Assembly: GCA_020634215.1 (NCBI GenBank)
Contig: JACKCD010000004.1
Coordinates: 1 to 64,000, forward strand
Direction: 5' to 3'
Length of the DNA stretch: 64,000 bases
DNA from: Ardenticatenaceae bacterium
GTDB taxonomy: Bacteria; Chloroflexota; Anaerolineae; Promineifilales; Promineifilaceae
The position numbers and the translations under genes are program-made. A model generated the notes under the pieces. That model did not search any database and was not told the DNA's origin. It was given only the letters and a program-made list of their open reading frames with translations. Positions 34,749-42,942 of the stretch are shown here, one piece after another (positions within the stretch are counted from its first letter, which is position 1; each line of letters begins with the position of its first letter).

Positions 34749-36113
34749 CTAGGAATCGTACAGATTTGCCTTTATTTCCAACAGTTCACGTCTGGTAATA
34801 GCATCCGTTTCCATCAGCGAAGCAATCTTGTCTACACCATAGAGAATGGTTGTATGGTCGCGGTTGCCCATGTGGGTGCCAATTTGCGGCAGGGAGGCTT
34901 CGGTCTCGGTACGCGCCAGATACATGGCAATCTGGCGGGGAAGGGACACGGTGCGGCTACGGCTGGTGCCACACAGGGCTTCATTTGTGACGTTGTAGTA
35001 GCTACAAACGGCCGTTATAACCTGCTCCACTGTGACCTTATCCGGTTTGCGAATCAGGTCTGCAAGTGCCATATTGACCAACGTATTGTCAATGACCGAG
35101 CCTTGCAGTTGAGCATAGGCCGAAACCTTATTTAACGCGCCTTCCAACTCACGAATGTTGTTGCGAATATGGTGGGCGATTGTTTCCAGCACATGATCCG
35201 GCACATAGACACCTAACTCTTCTGCTTTGGCTTGCAAAATGGCCTTTCGTGTTTCCAAATCAGGTAGCTGCACATCGGCCATCAGCCCCCACTCGAAGCG
35301 CGATTGCAGTCGTTCTTCTAGCGTAACCATCGCCTTGGGTGGTCGGTCGCTGGAAATAACCACCTGTTTGCCCCGGCTGTGCAGATCGTTGAAAGTGTGG
35401 AACAGTTCTTCCTGCGTGCTTTCCTTGCCCGCAATGAACTGAATGTCATCAATCATCAGCACATCGGGTGAGCGGTACCGCTCGCGAAAGGCGGTCATTT
35501 GTTTGGTGCGGATGGAAAGCACCAAATCGTTGGTGAAGGTTTCGGAGGAGATGTAGCAAATCTGTTTCCCCATCTCAATGCATTTATGCCCAATGGCATG
35601 AAGCAAATGGGTTTTGCCCAGCCCCACACCACCATAGATAAAAAGTGGATTATAGGTTTGGCCGGGGTTTTCGGCTACGGAAAGGGCTGCCGCATGTGCC
35701 AAACGGTTGCTGGTGCCCACGACAAAGCTGGCAAAGGTGAATCGCTGGTTGAGAAGGTTTTCGGTACCAATCAGAGGAGCTAGTGTGCCATTTTGTGGGA
35801 GAGTGGGGACAACAGAAACGGCCGTTGCGCGGTCTATTGTTGCTGGAGCCGATGGAACAATCAGTTCGTCAGACCAGACAACAAACCGTAGCTGCGGCCG
35901 TTGACCGAGAATGGCGGTTAATGTTCGTAAAATAGTGTCGTAAAGACGATTCTCTAGCCAATCTTTGGCATAATCATTGCGAACACCGATGACAAATTCA
36001 TTTGCTTCGCCTGCAATCAACCGTGCATCTTTTAGCCACGTGTTAAATGTGGCCTTGGTCATTTGCAGCTCTAATTCGCCAATGGTTGCTTTCCAAGCAG
36101 TTTCTGGAGACAT
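34749..36113 (-). CDS. dnaA: Chromosomal replication initiator DnaA
   Basis: 454 residues from the ATG at 36113, behind GAGGT; the TTG at 36134 is an alternative. Domain I begins E-T-A-W-K-A-T-I-G-E-L. A short variable domain II contains a palindrome copy (R-A-T-A-V-S). The AAA+ core has Walker A G-G-V-G-L-G-K-T at about 161-168, Walker B L-M-I-D-D-I-Q-F, and sensor motif V-I-S-S-D-R-P-P. Domain IV carries the DNA-binding signature G-N-R-D-H-T-T-I-L-Y-G. It opens the origin by binding the boxes just downstream of its own gene. Upstream inverted repeats may regulate it. Confidence 0.98.
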   Translation of the reverse strand: MSPETAWKATIGELELQMTKATFNTWLKDARLIAGEANEFVIGVRNDYAKDWLENRLYDTILRTLTAILGQRPQLRFVVWSDELIVPSAPATIDRATAVSVVPTLPQNGTLAPLIGTENLLNQRFTFASFVVGTSNRLAHAAALSVAENPGQTYNPLFIYGGVGLGKTHLLHAIGHKCIEMGKQICYISSETFTNDLVLSIRTKQMTAFRERYRSPDVLMIDDIQFIAGKESTQEELFHTFNDLHSRGKQVVISSDRPPKAMVTLEERLQSRFEWGLMADVQLPDLETRKAILQAKAEELGVYVPDHVLETIAHHIRNNIRELEGALNKVSAYAQLQGSVIDNTLVNMALADLIRKPDKVTVEQVITAVCSYYNVTNEALCGTSRSRTVSLPRQIAMYLARTETEASLPQIGTHMGNRDHTTILYGVDKIASLMETDAITRRELLEIKANLYDS

Positions 36114-36995
36114 ACGATCCAATACCTCGCCCAAACTAGGTCAGACAGACGCAATCTAACAAACGTTTAGAAAACGCGCTACACCGATAACTATATGATG
36201 GTCTGGGGTACATCAAACCGTTGCCGCTTGATTGGACTTCTTTAGCCTAAAAATGAATGCCTTACAAGAACGTGGCTATTTGACACGATGGGTACAGTAT
36301 GGACTCCCTTGTCTGTTTAACGCGCCTAACAAGACTGTTAAGTGCCTGAATATTCTCATGGTATGATGAGAATGCTCTGTTCCCGATCCTGTTCTTCCCT
36401 AGCAAATGCAGAACAATATGTTGTTCTGTCATATGTACACTCACGTCTCTGCAAGCGATACCAGACAGCTTCGTAAGTGACAACGGTCTCTGCATTCTAG
36501 CAAATTGCATGGTATGGGGCAATGGCAGTTAGGCGATTTTTCCCTTAAAAGGTTGGTGTTTTTTTGTTGTTAGAACTGATTAAAGATAGAAAATTTTAAG
36601 GTATTATGTTAAATCTTGACCAGCAACCCTATTTCTAGGTTGGTAAACGGCCGTTAAACCCGCATATATGGGGGTATGGCGACATAATGCAAACGAAATA
36701 AAGACAACATCCGGCATAGTACTTCCAGAAAAACAGACGTAGCGTCATTGTGCAAGCAAGGAGTTTGGGCATTAGCTCTTGTCATAATTCAAAATATGTA
36801 GTGCAACTGGAGTATAGCCGTGAATGAGGAGATCAAATCGCACCTAAATTGTGGATATAAATTTTTGCTATTCCGAAAATCTCAAGTAAACTTAACAAAG
36901 ATGCTTGACAAAAATCTTGAGTATTGTCTAGAATTACCATTTATCTTGAGAATTCATCGGCTCAATACATAATTGGACAACTTGGAGGCCCAAAT
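36114..36995. other. Long AT-rich intergenic region between dnaA and spoVS
   Basis: About 880 bases with no convincing gene; the 86-codon minus frame at 36262-36522 has no ribosome site or family. Two clear inverted repeats stand out: ATTCTCAT-N6-ATGAGAAT at 36352-36373 and CAGAACAA-N4-TTGTTCTG at 36409-36428. Both are operator-sized and upstream of dnaA. One AACGGCCGTT lies near 36647, and a near DnaA box (TGTGGATAT) near 36850. TCTCAAG/TCTTGAG motifs occur three times between 36880 and 36952 around the spoVS promoter. Confidence 0.7.
36905..36934 (+). promoter_or_regulatory. Sigma-70 promoter of spoVS
   Basis: Perfect TTGACA at 36905-36910, an 18-base spacer and TAGAAT at 36929-36934, 61 bases before the ATG. 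TCTTGAG sits in the spacer and again just downstream of the -10, with the reverse form TCTCAAG upstream. This suggests a repressor site. Confidence 0.8.
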
Positions 36996-37256
36996 ATGAA
37001 TGTAATAAAAGTCTCTGCCCAGTCGCGTACTGCTGCTGTTGCTGGCGCAATTGCCGGGGTTATCCGCGAAGTTAACCGGGCGGAAGTGCAGGCGATAGGT
37101 GCTGGTGCTGTTAACCAAGCGTTGAAAGCGATAGTTATTGCGAAAGGGTATTTGCAGGAAGAAGGCGTTGAAGTTGTTTGCGATCCCGAATTTGTCGATG
37201 TCGCTATTGACGGTCAGGAACGGACTGCTATTCGGCTTGTTGTGTCCCCGCGCTAG
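36996..37256 (+). CDS. spoVS: SpoVS-family protein
   Basis: 86 residues from the ATG at 36996, behind GGAGG. The frame continues upstream to 36924, but family length and the ribosome site fix this start. It begins M-N-V-I-K-V-S-A-Q-S-R-T and contains A-G-A-I-A-G-V-I-R-E and A-I-G-A-G-A-V-N-Q-A-L-K-A-I, the highly conserved SpoVS/Alba-like nucleic-acid-binding fold. It is named from Bacillus sporulation but widespread in non-sporulating Chloroflexota and Deinococcus-Thermus. No sporulation gene is nearby. Being close to dnaA fits a chromosome-associated role, which is inference. Confidence 0.95.
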   Translation: MNVIKVSAQSRTAAVAGAIAGVIREVNRAEVQAIGAGAVNQALKAIVIAKGYLQEEGVEVVCDPEFVDVAIDGQERTAIRLVVSPR

Positions 37257-37346
37257 AAATTTTGTGGTTGTGCCAAAACGGCCGTTTTCTTTTTGATTGC
37301 CTAGGATGAAAAAGAGAGGGTAGTTGCGGCCTAGTTGTAGAAAGCA

Positions 37347-37376
37347 GAAAGGTACGGATTTTCCGTGCCTTTTTTG
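37347..37376 (+). terminator. Rho-independent terminator after spoVS
   Basis: GGTACGGA / TCCGTGCC (one wobble pair) with flanking A and T runs. A palindrome copy followed by TTTTCTTTTT near 37277 could act as an earlier weak terminator. Confidence 0.8.
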
Positions 37377-37436
37377 TTTTATGGGTGGACAGTCAGCCTG
37401 CCTATAAAACAAAATTTTTGGGAGATGGAGCAGAAT

Positions 37437-38156
37437 ATGTTTGAACCAACAGCCTTTTTTAATTTAGAAGATTCATTTGTAGCCTCTTTTTTTGTGGAAT
37501 GCCATTATGTGTGGGAGGTAATTGGCCACATTGAAACGCACATAGCGCGGCTGGTGGGAGATGGGCAGCAGATTTTGGGCGAGGTAATGCCGGGAGCGTA
37601 TTTGGGAAAACGGCCGTTATTCATCGCCCCTACCGCCATCATTGAACCCGGTGCTTATGTACATGGCCCGGCCTACATTGGCGAAGGATGCGTGGTGCGT
37701 CACGGTGCTTTTGTGCGTGAAAATGTGATTATGCTGCCGGGCAGCGTGCTGGGGCACGCCAGCGAAGCTAAAAACAGTCTCTTTTTACCCCACGCCCATG
37801 CGCCGCACTTTAACTATGTCGGCGATTCCATTTTAGGGCATCGGGTTAACCTGGGCGCAGGTACCAAGTTAAGCAATTTGGGAATTTTAAGCGAAAAGGA
37901 CAAGCAGACGGGAAAACGGCCGTCTATTAAGTTGGAAGTGGATGGACAAACCTTTGATACAGGGTTAGCTAAAATGGGAGCCATTTTAGGCGACGATACT
38001 CAGACTGGCTGCAATGCAGTGCTTAACCCCGGCTGCGTTATTGGGGCACGCACGCTGATTTATGGCACTGTCAGCCTGCGTAAAGGGTACCATCCACCCG
38101 ACAGCATCATCAAACTGCGCCAAAATGTGCGGCGTATTGACCGTCTAGATTCGTGA
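37437..38156 (+). CDS. Left-handed beta-helix nucleotide-sugar/acyltransferase-like protein
   Basis: 239 residues from the ATG at 37437, seven bases behind GGAG. Hexapeptide repeats of the left-handed beta-helix (I-A-P-T-A-I-I-E-P-G-A-Y-V-H-G-P-A, then G-E-G-C-V-V-R-H-G-A, then L-G-H-R-V-N-L-G-A-G) match the C-terminal half of GlmU-like proteins. H-A-P-H-F-N-Y-V-G-D-S matches the acetyl-CoA/His region. The N-terminal pyrophosphorylase domain of GlmU is absent. Related short proteins pair with separate nucleotidyltransferases. The likely role is acyl- or nucleotidyl-sugar synthesis; the substrate is unknown. Confidence 0.82.
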   Translation: MFEPTAFFNLEDSFVASFFVECHYVWEVIGHIETHIARLVGDGQQILGEVMPGAYLGKRPLFIAPTAIIEPGAYVHGPAYIGEGCVVRHGAFVRENVIMLPGSVLGHASEAKNSLFLPHAHAPHFNYVGDSILGHRVNLGAGTKLSNLGILSEKDKQTGKRPSIKLEVDGQTFDTGLAKMGAILGDDTQTGCNAVLNPGCVIGARTLIYGTVSLRKGYHPPDSIIKLRQNVRRIDRLDS

Positions 38157-38284
38157 TGGTGGCTGGTGGTTGGTAAGAAGAGGCGGTATCTATCAGCCAC
38201 TAGCAACTCGCTACCAACCATGTTGTAACCACGTTGCACCGACGCTGAGACAAGGACGAGGATTGGAATTCTCGGCTATTCGAC

Positions 38285-38378
38285 ATTATCGGAATTAACT
38301 TTATGTCACGCAAAGACGCAAAGGAAAAATGCTTGGCGACTTTGCGACTTTGCGTGAGAAATTCTTATTTCCGATAAT
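38285..38378. terminator. Nested double hairpin of CGCAAAG heptamers between convergent genes
   Basis: Outer arms ATTATCGGAA / TTCCGATAAT are perfect. Inner arms TCACGCAAAGACGCAAAG and CTTTGCGACTTTGCGTGA pair with one mismatch. It lies between the ends of the beta-helix gene and the CinA-NMNAT gene and probably acts on both transcripts. Confidence 0.8.
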
Positions 38379-38387
38379 CTCTATTGT

Positions 38388-39539
38388 CTAGCGGCTTCCT
38401 TTTTTCCCCGCTTTGCGTAAATCAGTTGAAGAAATATCCAGGCGGAATCTGTTAGCTGGAATGCCCTTAAACAAGTGGGTATAGCCGGCCGGAATGGACA
38501 AATCGTGGCAGGAATGGAAGAGACCGTGATGATCTATGCGACCAGCTACCAAAAAATCACACTCTAGGTCACTGAGTTCAGCCAAAGCCGCGTGCAGGCC
38601 CTCCATTGTGTCGTTGTAAAAGCGGGGCTGCAAAATGCGGACGGCGGTATCGTAGCCAACGACAAAAGTGGTATGGGGAAAAAGCCTGGCCTTTTGGATA
38701 AACGTGGGCGCACTGGTGATGTAAACCGGGTAGCGGCCGGCAAACTGTGCCAGCCGATCCAAAATGACGGCGTGGGGCAGCGGGGGCTTATCGGCATTGA
38801 TGGCAGGTAGTTCAAAGGCAACAGGGTGGCCGATCAGTTCTTCGGCTACCTCAGCCAACGCTAGGTGTCCGTCGTGCAGGGGGTTGAAGGAGCCGGATAG
38901 CAAAACGCGGGGATTCACGCCGTTGTCGCGGATGCGCCCATCGGCATAAACACCAAAGAAAGAAATTTCTCGATTGAGCAGTTTGTCAACGGCCGTTGTG
39001 AATTCATAAACGGCCGTTTCCACCCTATCCCCCGCCTTCCAATCAATGGGCACCGGCTCCACGCCACACGCCTGCGCCAACAAATTGAGCAGTATGTGGC
39101 TGACAACAGCTTCCTCACCCGCTCGGTCTCGCGCCCCTTTGTCTAAATACAGACTTACACACGTCACCGACTCAAGCTGCCACAGTGCCATGTAAGCACG
39201 ATGCTCCCCTTTTTTAGGGCGGTTGGTGGCAATGGTAGCTGTGCAGGCCAATCCTAAAACCGGCCGTTCCTCGTTCTCAAGCTGCCGCGCCCGCGTAAAC
39301 GCTCGTCCAGCCAAAAAATTCGCCGTTTGAGCATCAACATATTTGGGTGGCACGTACCCCAAAAAATCGTTGAAGGCTGTGTAACTATAGGGAACCACCG
39401 CCTCTAACAGCGTTCCCGATGCCCCACCGACCCCCAATATATCGGCTAACGCTTGGCTCCCCGCTCCAGCCGTCACAAAAACGAGGCGCGGTGGCGTTTG
39501 GTGGATAGCCTCAATCATCGAATATAGAGCATTATCCAT
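38388..39539 (-). CDS. Fusion of CinA-C (NMN deamidase-like) and NMN adenylyltransferase-like domains
   Basis: 383 residues. Residues 1 to about 160 resemble the CinA C-terminal/PncC fold (V-T-A-G-A-G-S-Q-A-L, then V-G-G-A-S-G-T-L-L-E-A-V-V-P-Y-S-Y, then V-L-G-L-A-C-T-A-T-I-A). PncC converts NMN to NaMN. From residue about 212 the nucleotidylyltransferase motif G-S-F-N-P-L-H-D-G-H-L appears, and the I-S-S-T-D-L-R motif lies near the end, as in NadD/NMNAT enzymes. Together they would make NaAD from NMN in one chain. The arrangement matches a short NAD-recycling path; activity of each half is inferred. It lies 35 bases behind the S9 peptidase gene. Confidence 0.82.
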   Translation of the reverse strand: MDNALYSMIEAIHQTPPRLVFVTAGAGSQALADILGVGGASGTLLEAVVPYSYTAFNDFLGYVPPKYVDAQTANFLAGRAFTRARQLENEERPVLGLACTATIATNRPKKGEHRAYMALWQLESVTCVSLYLDKGARDRAGEEAVVSHILLNLLAQACGVEPVPIDWKAGDRVETAVYEFTTAVDKLLNREISFFGVYADGRIRDNGVNPRVLLSGSFNPLHDGHLALAEVAEELIGHPVAFELPAINADKPPLPHAVILDRLAQFAGRYPVYITSAPTFIQKARLFPHTTFVVGYDTAVRILQPRFYNDTMEGLHAALAELSDLECDFLVAGRIDHHGLFHSCHDLSIPAGYTHLFKGIPANRFRLDISSTDLRKAGKKGSR

Positions 39540-39574
39540 GAGCTAAAAGGTGGAACAATTTTGCCAAATTGCCC

Positions 39575-41524
39575 CTACAAATTGACAATCTCGACTGGCT
39601 CGACAGGCGCAGCCAATTCAAAGCCAAACACCTTGCCGTAAAAATACAGCTCGGCTTCCAGCGACCGCTTAATATTTTCTGCCCGGCGGAAACCATGCTG
39701 CTCTCCCTCGAACGGCAAATAAGCCACGGGAATTCCCTTCGCTTGCAGCGCGGCAAACATCATTTCTGCTTGGTTGGGCGGCACCACCTTGTCTTCCAGC
39801 CCCTGAAACAGGATCAGCGGGCAGCTTAGCTGGTCAATATAGTGAATGGGCGACCGCTGACGGTATTTTTCCTTCTCCGCCGGATAAGCTCCAATCAAGC
39901 TGTCAAGATAGCGGGATTCAAATTTGTGCGTTTCTAAGGCCATAGCTTCCATGTCGCTGATACCAAAATGGCTGGCTCCGGCACTAAACAAATCGTGGAA
40001 AGTAAGGGCACAGAGGGTAGTATAGCCCCCAGCACTGCCGCCACGAATGGCAAGACGGTTGCCATCGGCCAGCCCTTGCGACACCAAATAACGGGCGGCG
40101 TTGGCGCAATCCACCACATCTACTACTCCCCAGGTGCCATTCAGCCGCTGCCGATAGTCGCGCCCATAGCCCGTGCTGCCCCCGTAGTTGACATCTACAA
40201 CCCCAATACCCCGACTTGTCCAATATTGAATACTCAAGGATAGCCCGGCATTGGTGGCACTAGTCGGCCCTCCATGACTGAGAACAAGCAGCGGTGGTTT
40301 TTCATCGTCTGGGGCAGCATAGTCTTTGTTGGTGGGTGGATAGAAATAGGCATGAGCGGTAAGGCCATCGGCGGTGGGAAATTCGACAGGCTGGGCGATG
40401 GCGATGTAGCCGGGGTCAATGGTGAGCTTGCTGGCTTGGGCAAGCAGCGTTTGGTCGCCTGTTGCCAAATCGTGGCAGACAATAGCGGCAACGGCGGTAG
40501 CGGAGCTGCCAAGATAGATGAGCTTACCGTTGGCGATATGAATGTTAGAACCTACGTAAGGTATATCAAACGGGGTGAGTTGGTGACTGGTCAGATCAAG
40601 TCGGGCAATGGTGCTGCTGCCGTTTTGCGTGTACCAGCAGATGAGGGTGTTGGCATCGGCAAAATCGTAGGTGGATTGACCAAATACCCATTGCGGTTGA
40701 CCAAATTCGACCACCATTGGGTAAACAGGTTTTTCCTTGTCACCATCCCAGCGGTAAAGGTTCCACCAATTGCTGCGGTCACTAATGTAGTAGAGGGTGC
40801 CATCGGGTGACCAACGGGGCTGGAAGATGGATTCTTCTTTGCCGCCAGCGATTTGCCGGGCGTTGCTAAGGGTGTGGTTGCCTTCTACGTCAATGCCCAG
40901 GTCAGCCAGCCATAGCTCGGTGCCATCCCAAGGCATGTTGGGGTGGTTCCAGGTGAGCCAGGCAAGCTGCTGCCCGTTTGGGCTGAGGACGGGGGAAGAA
41001 TAAAAGTCGTTGCCGCCAGCGAGAATGGTACCGTCGTCGCGGCCGTCGAGCCGGAGGCTGACGAGGCTGTTTTGGGCTTCGGCGGGGGCTTGGCGGTGGT
41101 CTTCACGGATGCAGAGCAAACGGCCGTTTCTCCCATCCACCACCCCATCGGCAAAACGTAATGCTCCTGCGCCCAAATCCGGCGTTACCGGTTTGGGTGT
41201 GCCACCCGGCTCCTGCCGATACAGTCGCTGGTCGGCAAAGTTGGCAAAGATGACGGTGCCATCGTGAACCGTATACGAGCCACCCCCATATTCATGAACG
41301 CGGGTACGGGCATTCAATGGTGCCGGTGTCAGGTCAACACGCCCGTCAGCCTCTGTCCACTTGACAATTACGTAGCGCCCACCCTCGGTCGGCCGACCCT
41401 CTGTCCAATACACAGCGTCACCATCTACCACAAGCTGCCCCAGGCTAATCGTGCCGCCAACCAGCAAATCTGCCGTAATAGGTGAATCCCAAGAACCATA
41501 AGGTGCAATTATTTTGTTGCTCAT
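39575..41524 (-). CDS. S9-family prolyl oligopeptidase-type peptidase
   Basis: 649 residues, no signal peptide, so cytoplasmic. The N-terminal two-thirds form a beta-propeller with repeated W-S-P-D-G-x-L-Y-like blades. The alpha/beta-hydrolase domain has nucleophile G-G-S-A-G-G-Y, acid L-E-D-K-V-V-P-P, and base E-G-E-Q-H-G-F. These are the marks of dipeptidyl/acylaminoacyl peptidases. It likely trims short peptides. It is the first gene of a two-gene unit with the CinA-NMNAT fusion; a functional tie is not evident. Confidence 0.92.
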   Translation of the reverse strand: MSNKIIAPYGSWDSPITADLLVGGTISLGQLVVDGDAVYWTEGRPTEGGRYVIVKWTEADGRVDLTPAPLNARTRVHEYGGGSYTVHDGTVIFANFADQRLYRQEPGGTPKPVTPDLGAGALRFADGVVDGRNGRLLCIREDHRQAPAEAQNSLVSLRLDGRDDGTILAGGNDFYSSPVLSPNGQQLAWLTWNHPNMPWDGTELWLADLGIDVEGNHTLSNARQIAGGKEESIFQPRWSPDGTLYYISDRSNWWNLYRWDGDKEKPVYPMVVEFGQPQWVFGQSTYDFADANTLICWYTQNGSSTIARLDLTSHQLTPFDIPYVGSNIHIANGKLIYLGSSATAVAAIVCHDLATGDQTLLAQASKLTIDPGYIAIAQPVEFPTADGLTAHAYFYPPTNKDYAAPDDEKPPLLVLSHGGPTSATNAGLSLSIQYWTSRGIGVVDVNYGGSTGYGRDYRQRLNGTWGVVDVVDCANAARYLVSQGLADGNRLAIRGGSAGGYTTLCALTFHDLFSAGASHFGISDMEAMALETHKFESRYLDSLIGAYPAEKEKYRQRSPIHYIDQLSCPLILFQGLEDKVVPPNQAEMMFAALQAKGIPVAYLPFEGEQHGFRRAENIKRSLEAELYFYGKVFGFELAAPVEPVEIVNL

Positions 41525-41730
41525 AGGCTGATCATAAACGGGATTGCTCGTTTCGCCAATGGTTTAAAATTGTAAGTGGTGTTGTGATTATTTTCGACCA
41601 TAATATTCATAATTGTTTGCTCTGGCAGATCAATTGTAACCCTTTCCAACACAACCAACCCTCTTTTGCTCTTGCGCTGCTGCACTACTGCTAACGCCGA
41701 ACGTATCTGTAGGCAGTGCCAAGAGCCACA

Positions 41731-41759
41731 AAAACCACTCCACGCGAGTGGTTTTTTTT
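41731..41759. terminator. Strong hairpin upstream of kdgK
   Basis: ACCACTC / GAGTGGT, with A-run before and a long T-run after (41752-41759), reads as a terminator in the + direction. No gene was found in the 200 bases before it, so a short untranslated RNA could end here (see findings). Confidence 0.8.
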
Positions 41760-41777
41760 GTCTGTGGCAGAATCGGG

Positions 41778-41783
41778 TATCAT
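41778..41783 (+). promoter_or_regulatory. -10 box placed for a leaderless transcript
   Basis: TATCAT ends 6 bases before the ATG at 41790, with no room for a ribosome site. The preceding terminator isolates this promoter. Confidence 0.45.
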
Positions 41784-41789
41784 TTTCTG

Positions 41790-42779
41790 ATGACGAATTA
41801 TGATGTGGTGACGATTGGAGAAACGATGCTGCGGCTGACACCGCCTAATTTTTTGCGGCTGGGGCAAGCCAAAAGTTTAGATGTGGAAGTGGGTGGCAGT
41901 GAATCAAATACGGCCGTTGGGTTGGGGCGGCTGGGGGCAAAAGTAGCTTGGGTGTCCCGGTTGCCGCGTAATCCGCTGGGGGAGATTGTGACACAAACCC
42001 TGACTGGTTATGGGGTGGATACAAGTTACGTGCAATGGTCGGACAGAGACCGATTGGGGCTGTATTTTTATGAGGAAGGACCAGCGCCACGCGGCAGCCG
42101 GGTGATTTATGACCGGGCAGGGTCGGCACTGAGCCGGATGGTTCCAGCGCACTTGCCGGAAGGGCTGTTCCAGCCGGGGAGGGCGCGGCTGCTGCACCTG
42201 ACGGGGATTACCCCGGCGTTGAGCGAAAGCGTGGCGCAAACGCTGCAAAAGGCGGTGATGCTGGCAAAACAAGCTGGCTGGCTGTTGAGTTTTGACGTGA
42301 ATTACCGGGGGAAACTGTGGACGACAACGGCGGCGCGGATGGGGTGTGCGCCGTTTGTGACAACGGCCGATATTTTGTTTATGCCGCTGCGGGATGCGGT
42401 GGCGATTTATGGGGTGGCGGGGGATGCAGAAACGGCCGTTTCCCAACTCCACCGTGAATTCCCCCATGCCACCATCGTGCTAACGCTTGGCAAAGAAGGA
42501 GCAATTGGCTGCGAAGCAAACGGCGGCCACATTGTGCGCCAGCCGTCATTCCCAGCTGTGGGAGAAATCGGCCGTTTGGGTGGGGGGGATGCGTTTACGG
42601 CCGGCTTTCTTTACGGCTATCTCTATGCTAATGACAATCCCTTGCCCAATGCCTTGGGCTGGGGAGCCGCTACCGCCGCCATCAAATACACCATTCCCGG
42701 CGATATGCCCCTCATCGAAAAAAGCGAAGTCGAAGCCTTGCTAACCTCCGATGGTTTAGGCCGTCGCCTCAGCCGCTAG
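41790..42779 (+). CDS. PfkB-family sugar kinase (2-keto-3-deoxygluconate kinase-like)
   Basis: 329 residues from the ATG at 41790. The PfkB ribokinase fold is clear: I-G-E-T-M-L-R-L-T-P-P at the N-terminus, V-G-G-S-E-S-N-T-A-V-G-L-G-R-L-G, and F-D-V-N-Y-R mid-protein. The catalytic motif G-G-G-D-A-F-T-A-G-F (usual G-A-G-D-A-F) holds the base Asp. F-D-V-N-Y-R-G-K-L-W is typical of KDG kinases, which feed sugar acids into the Entner-Doudoroff route. At the palindrome at 42431 the base composition flips from G-rich to C-rich inside this one gene. Confidence 0.87.
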   Translation: MTNYDVVTIGETMLRLTPPNFLRLGQAKSLDVEVGGSESNTAVGLGRLGAKVAWVSRLPRNPLGEIVTQTLTGYGVDTSYVQWSDRDRLGLYFYEEGPAPRGSRVIYDRAGSALSRMVPAHLPEGLFQPGRARLLHLTGITPALSESVAQTLQKAVMLAKQAGWLLSFDVNYRGKLWTTTAARMGCAPFVTTADILFMPLRDAVAIYGVAGDAETAVSQLHREFPHATIVLTLGKEGAIGCEANGGHIVRQPSFPAVGEIGRLGGGDAFTAGFLYGYLYANDNPLPNALGWGAATAAIKYTIPGDMPLIEKSEVEALLTSDGLGRRLSR

Positions 42780-42815
42780 GTTCTGTTGATATTTGGTAAA
42801 AAGAACAGATTTCAT

Positions 42816-42870
42816 CGCCGAGGGCGCAAAGATTTAACGTGTTTTCTTCTCTTTCTTTGTGCCCTCGGCG
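42816..42870. terminator. Hairpin between convergent genes
   Basis: A 17-bp stem with one mismatch: CGCCGAGGGCGCAAAGA and TCTTTGTGCCCTCGGCG. It lies between the kinase and MFS gene ends and belongs to the same CGCAAAG-rich hairpin family as 38285-38378. Confidence 0.75.
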
Positions 42871-42942
42871 TACTTTGCGGTTCAAACTTTGAAAAGTTAG
42901 CAGAACCTAACCGATTACTGATAACTAACAACTGGCAACTGT

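Noticed and set aside
36262..36522. 86-codon minus frame upstream of dnaA
   Set aside because: No ribosome site or family; it runs through the two inverted repeats and is more likely regulatory DNA.
36996..37256. spoVS as evidence of a spore-former
   Set aside because: SpoVS is common in non-sporulating Chloroflexota and related phyla, and no other sporulation gene is seen here.
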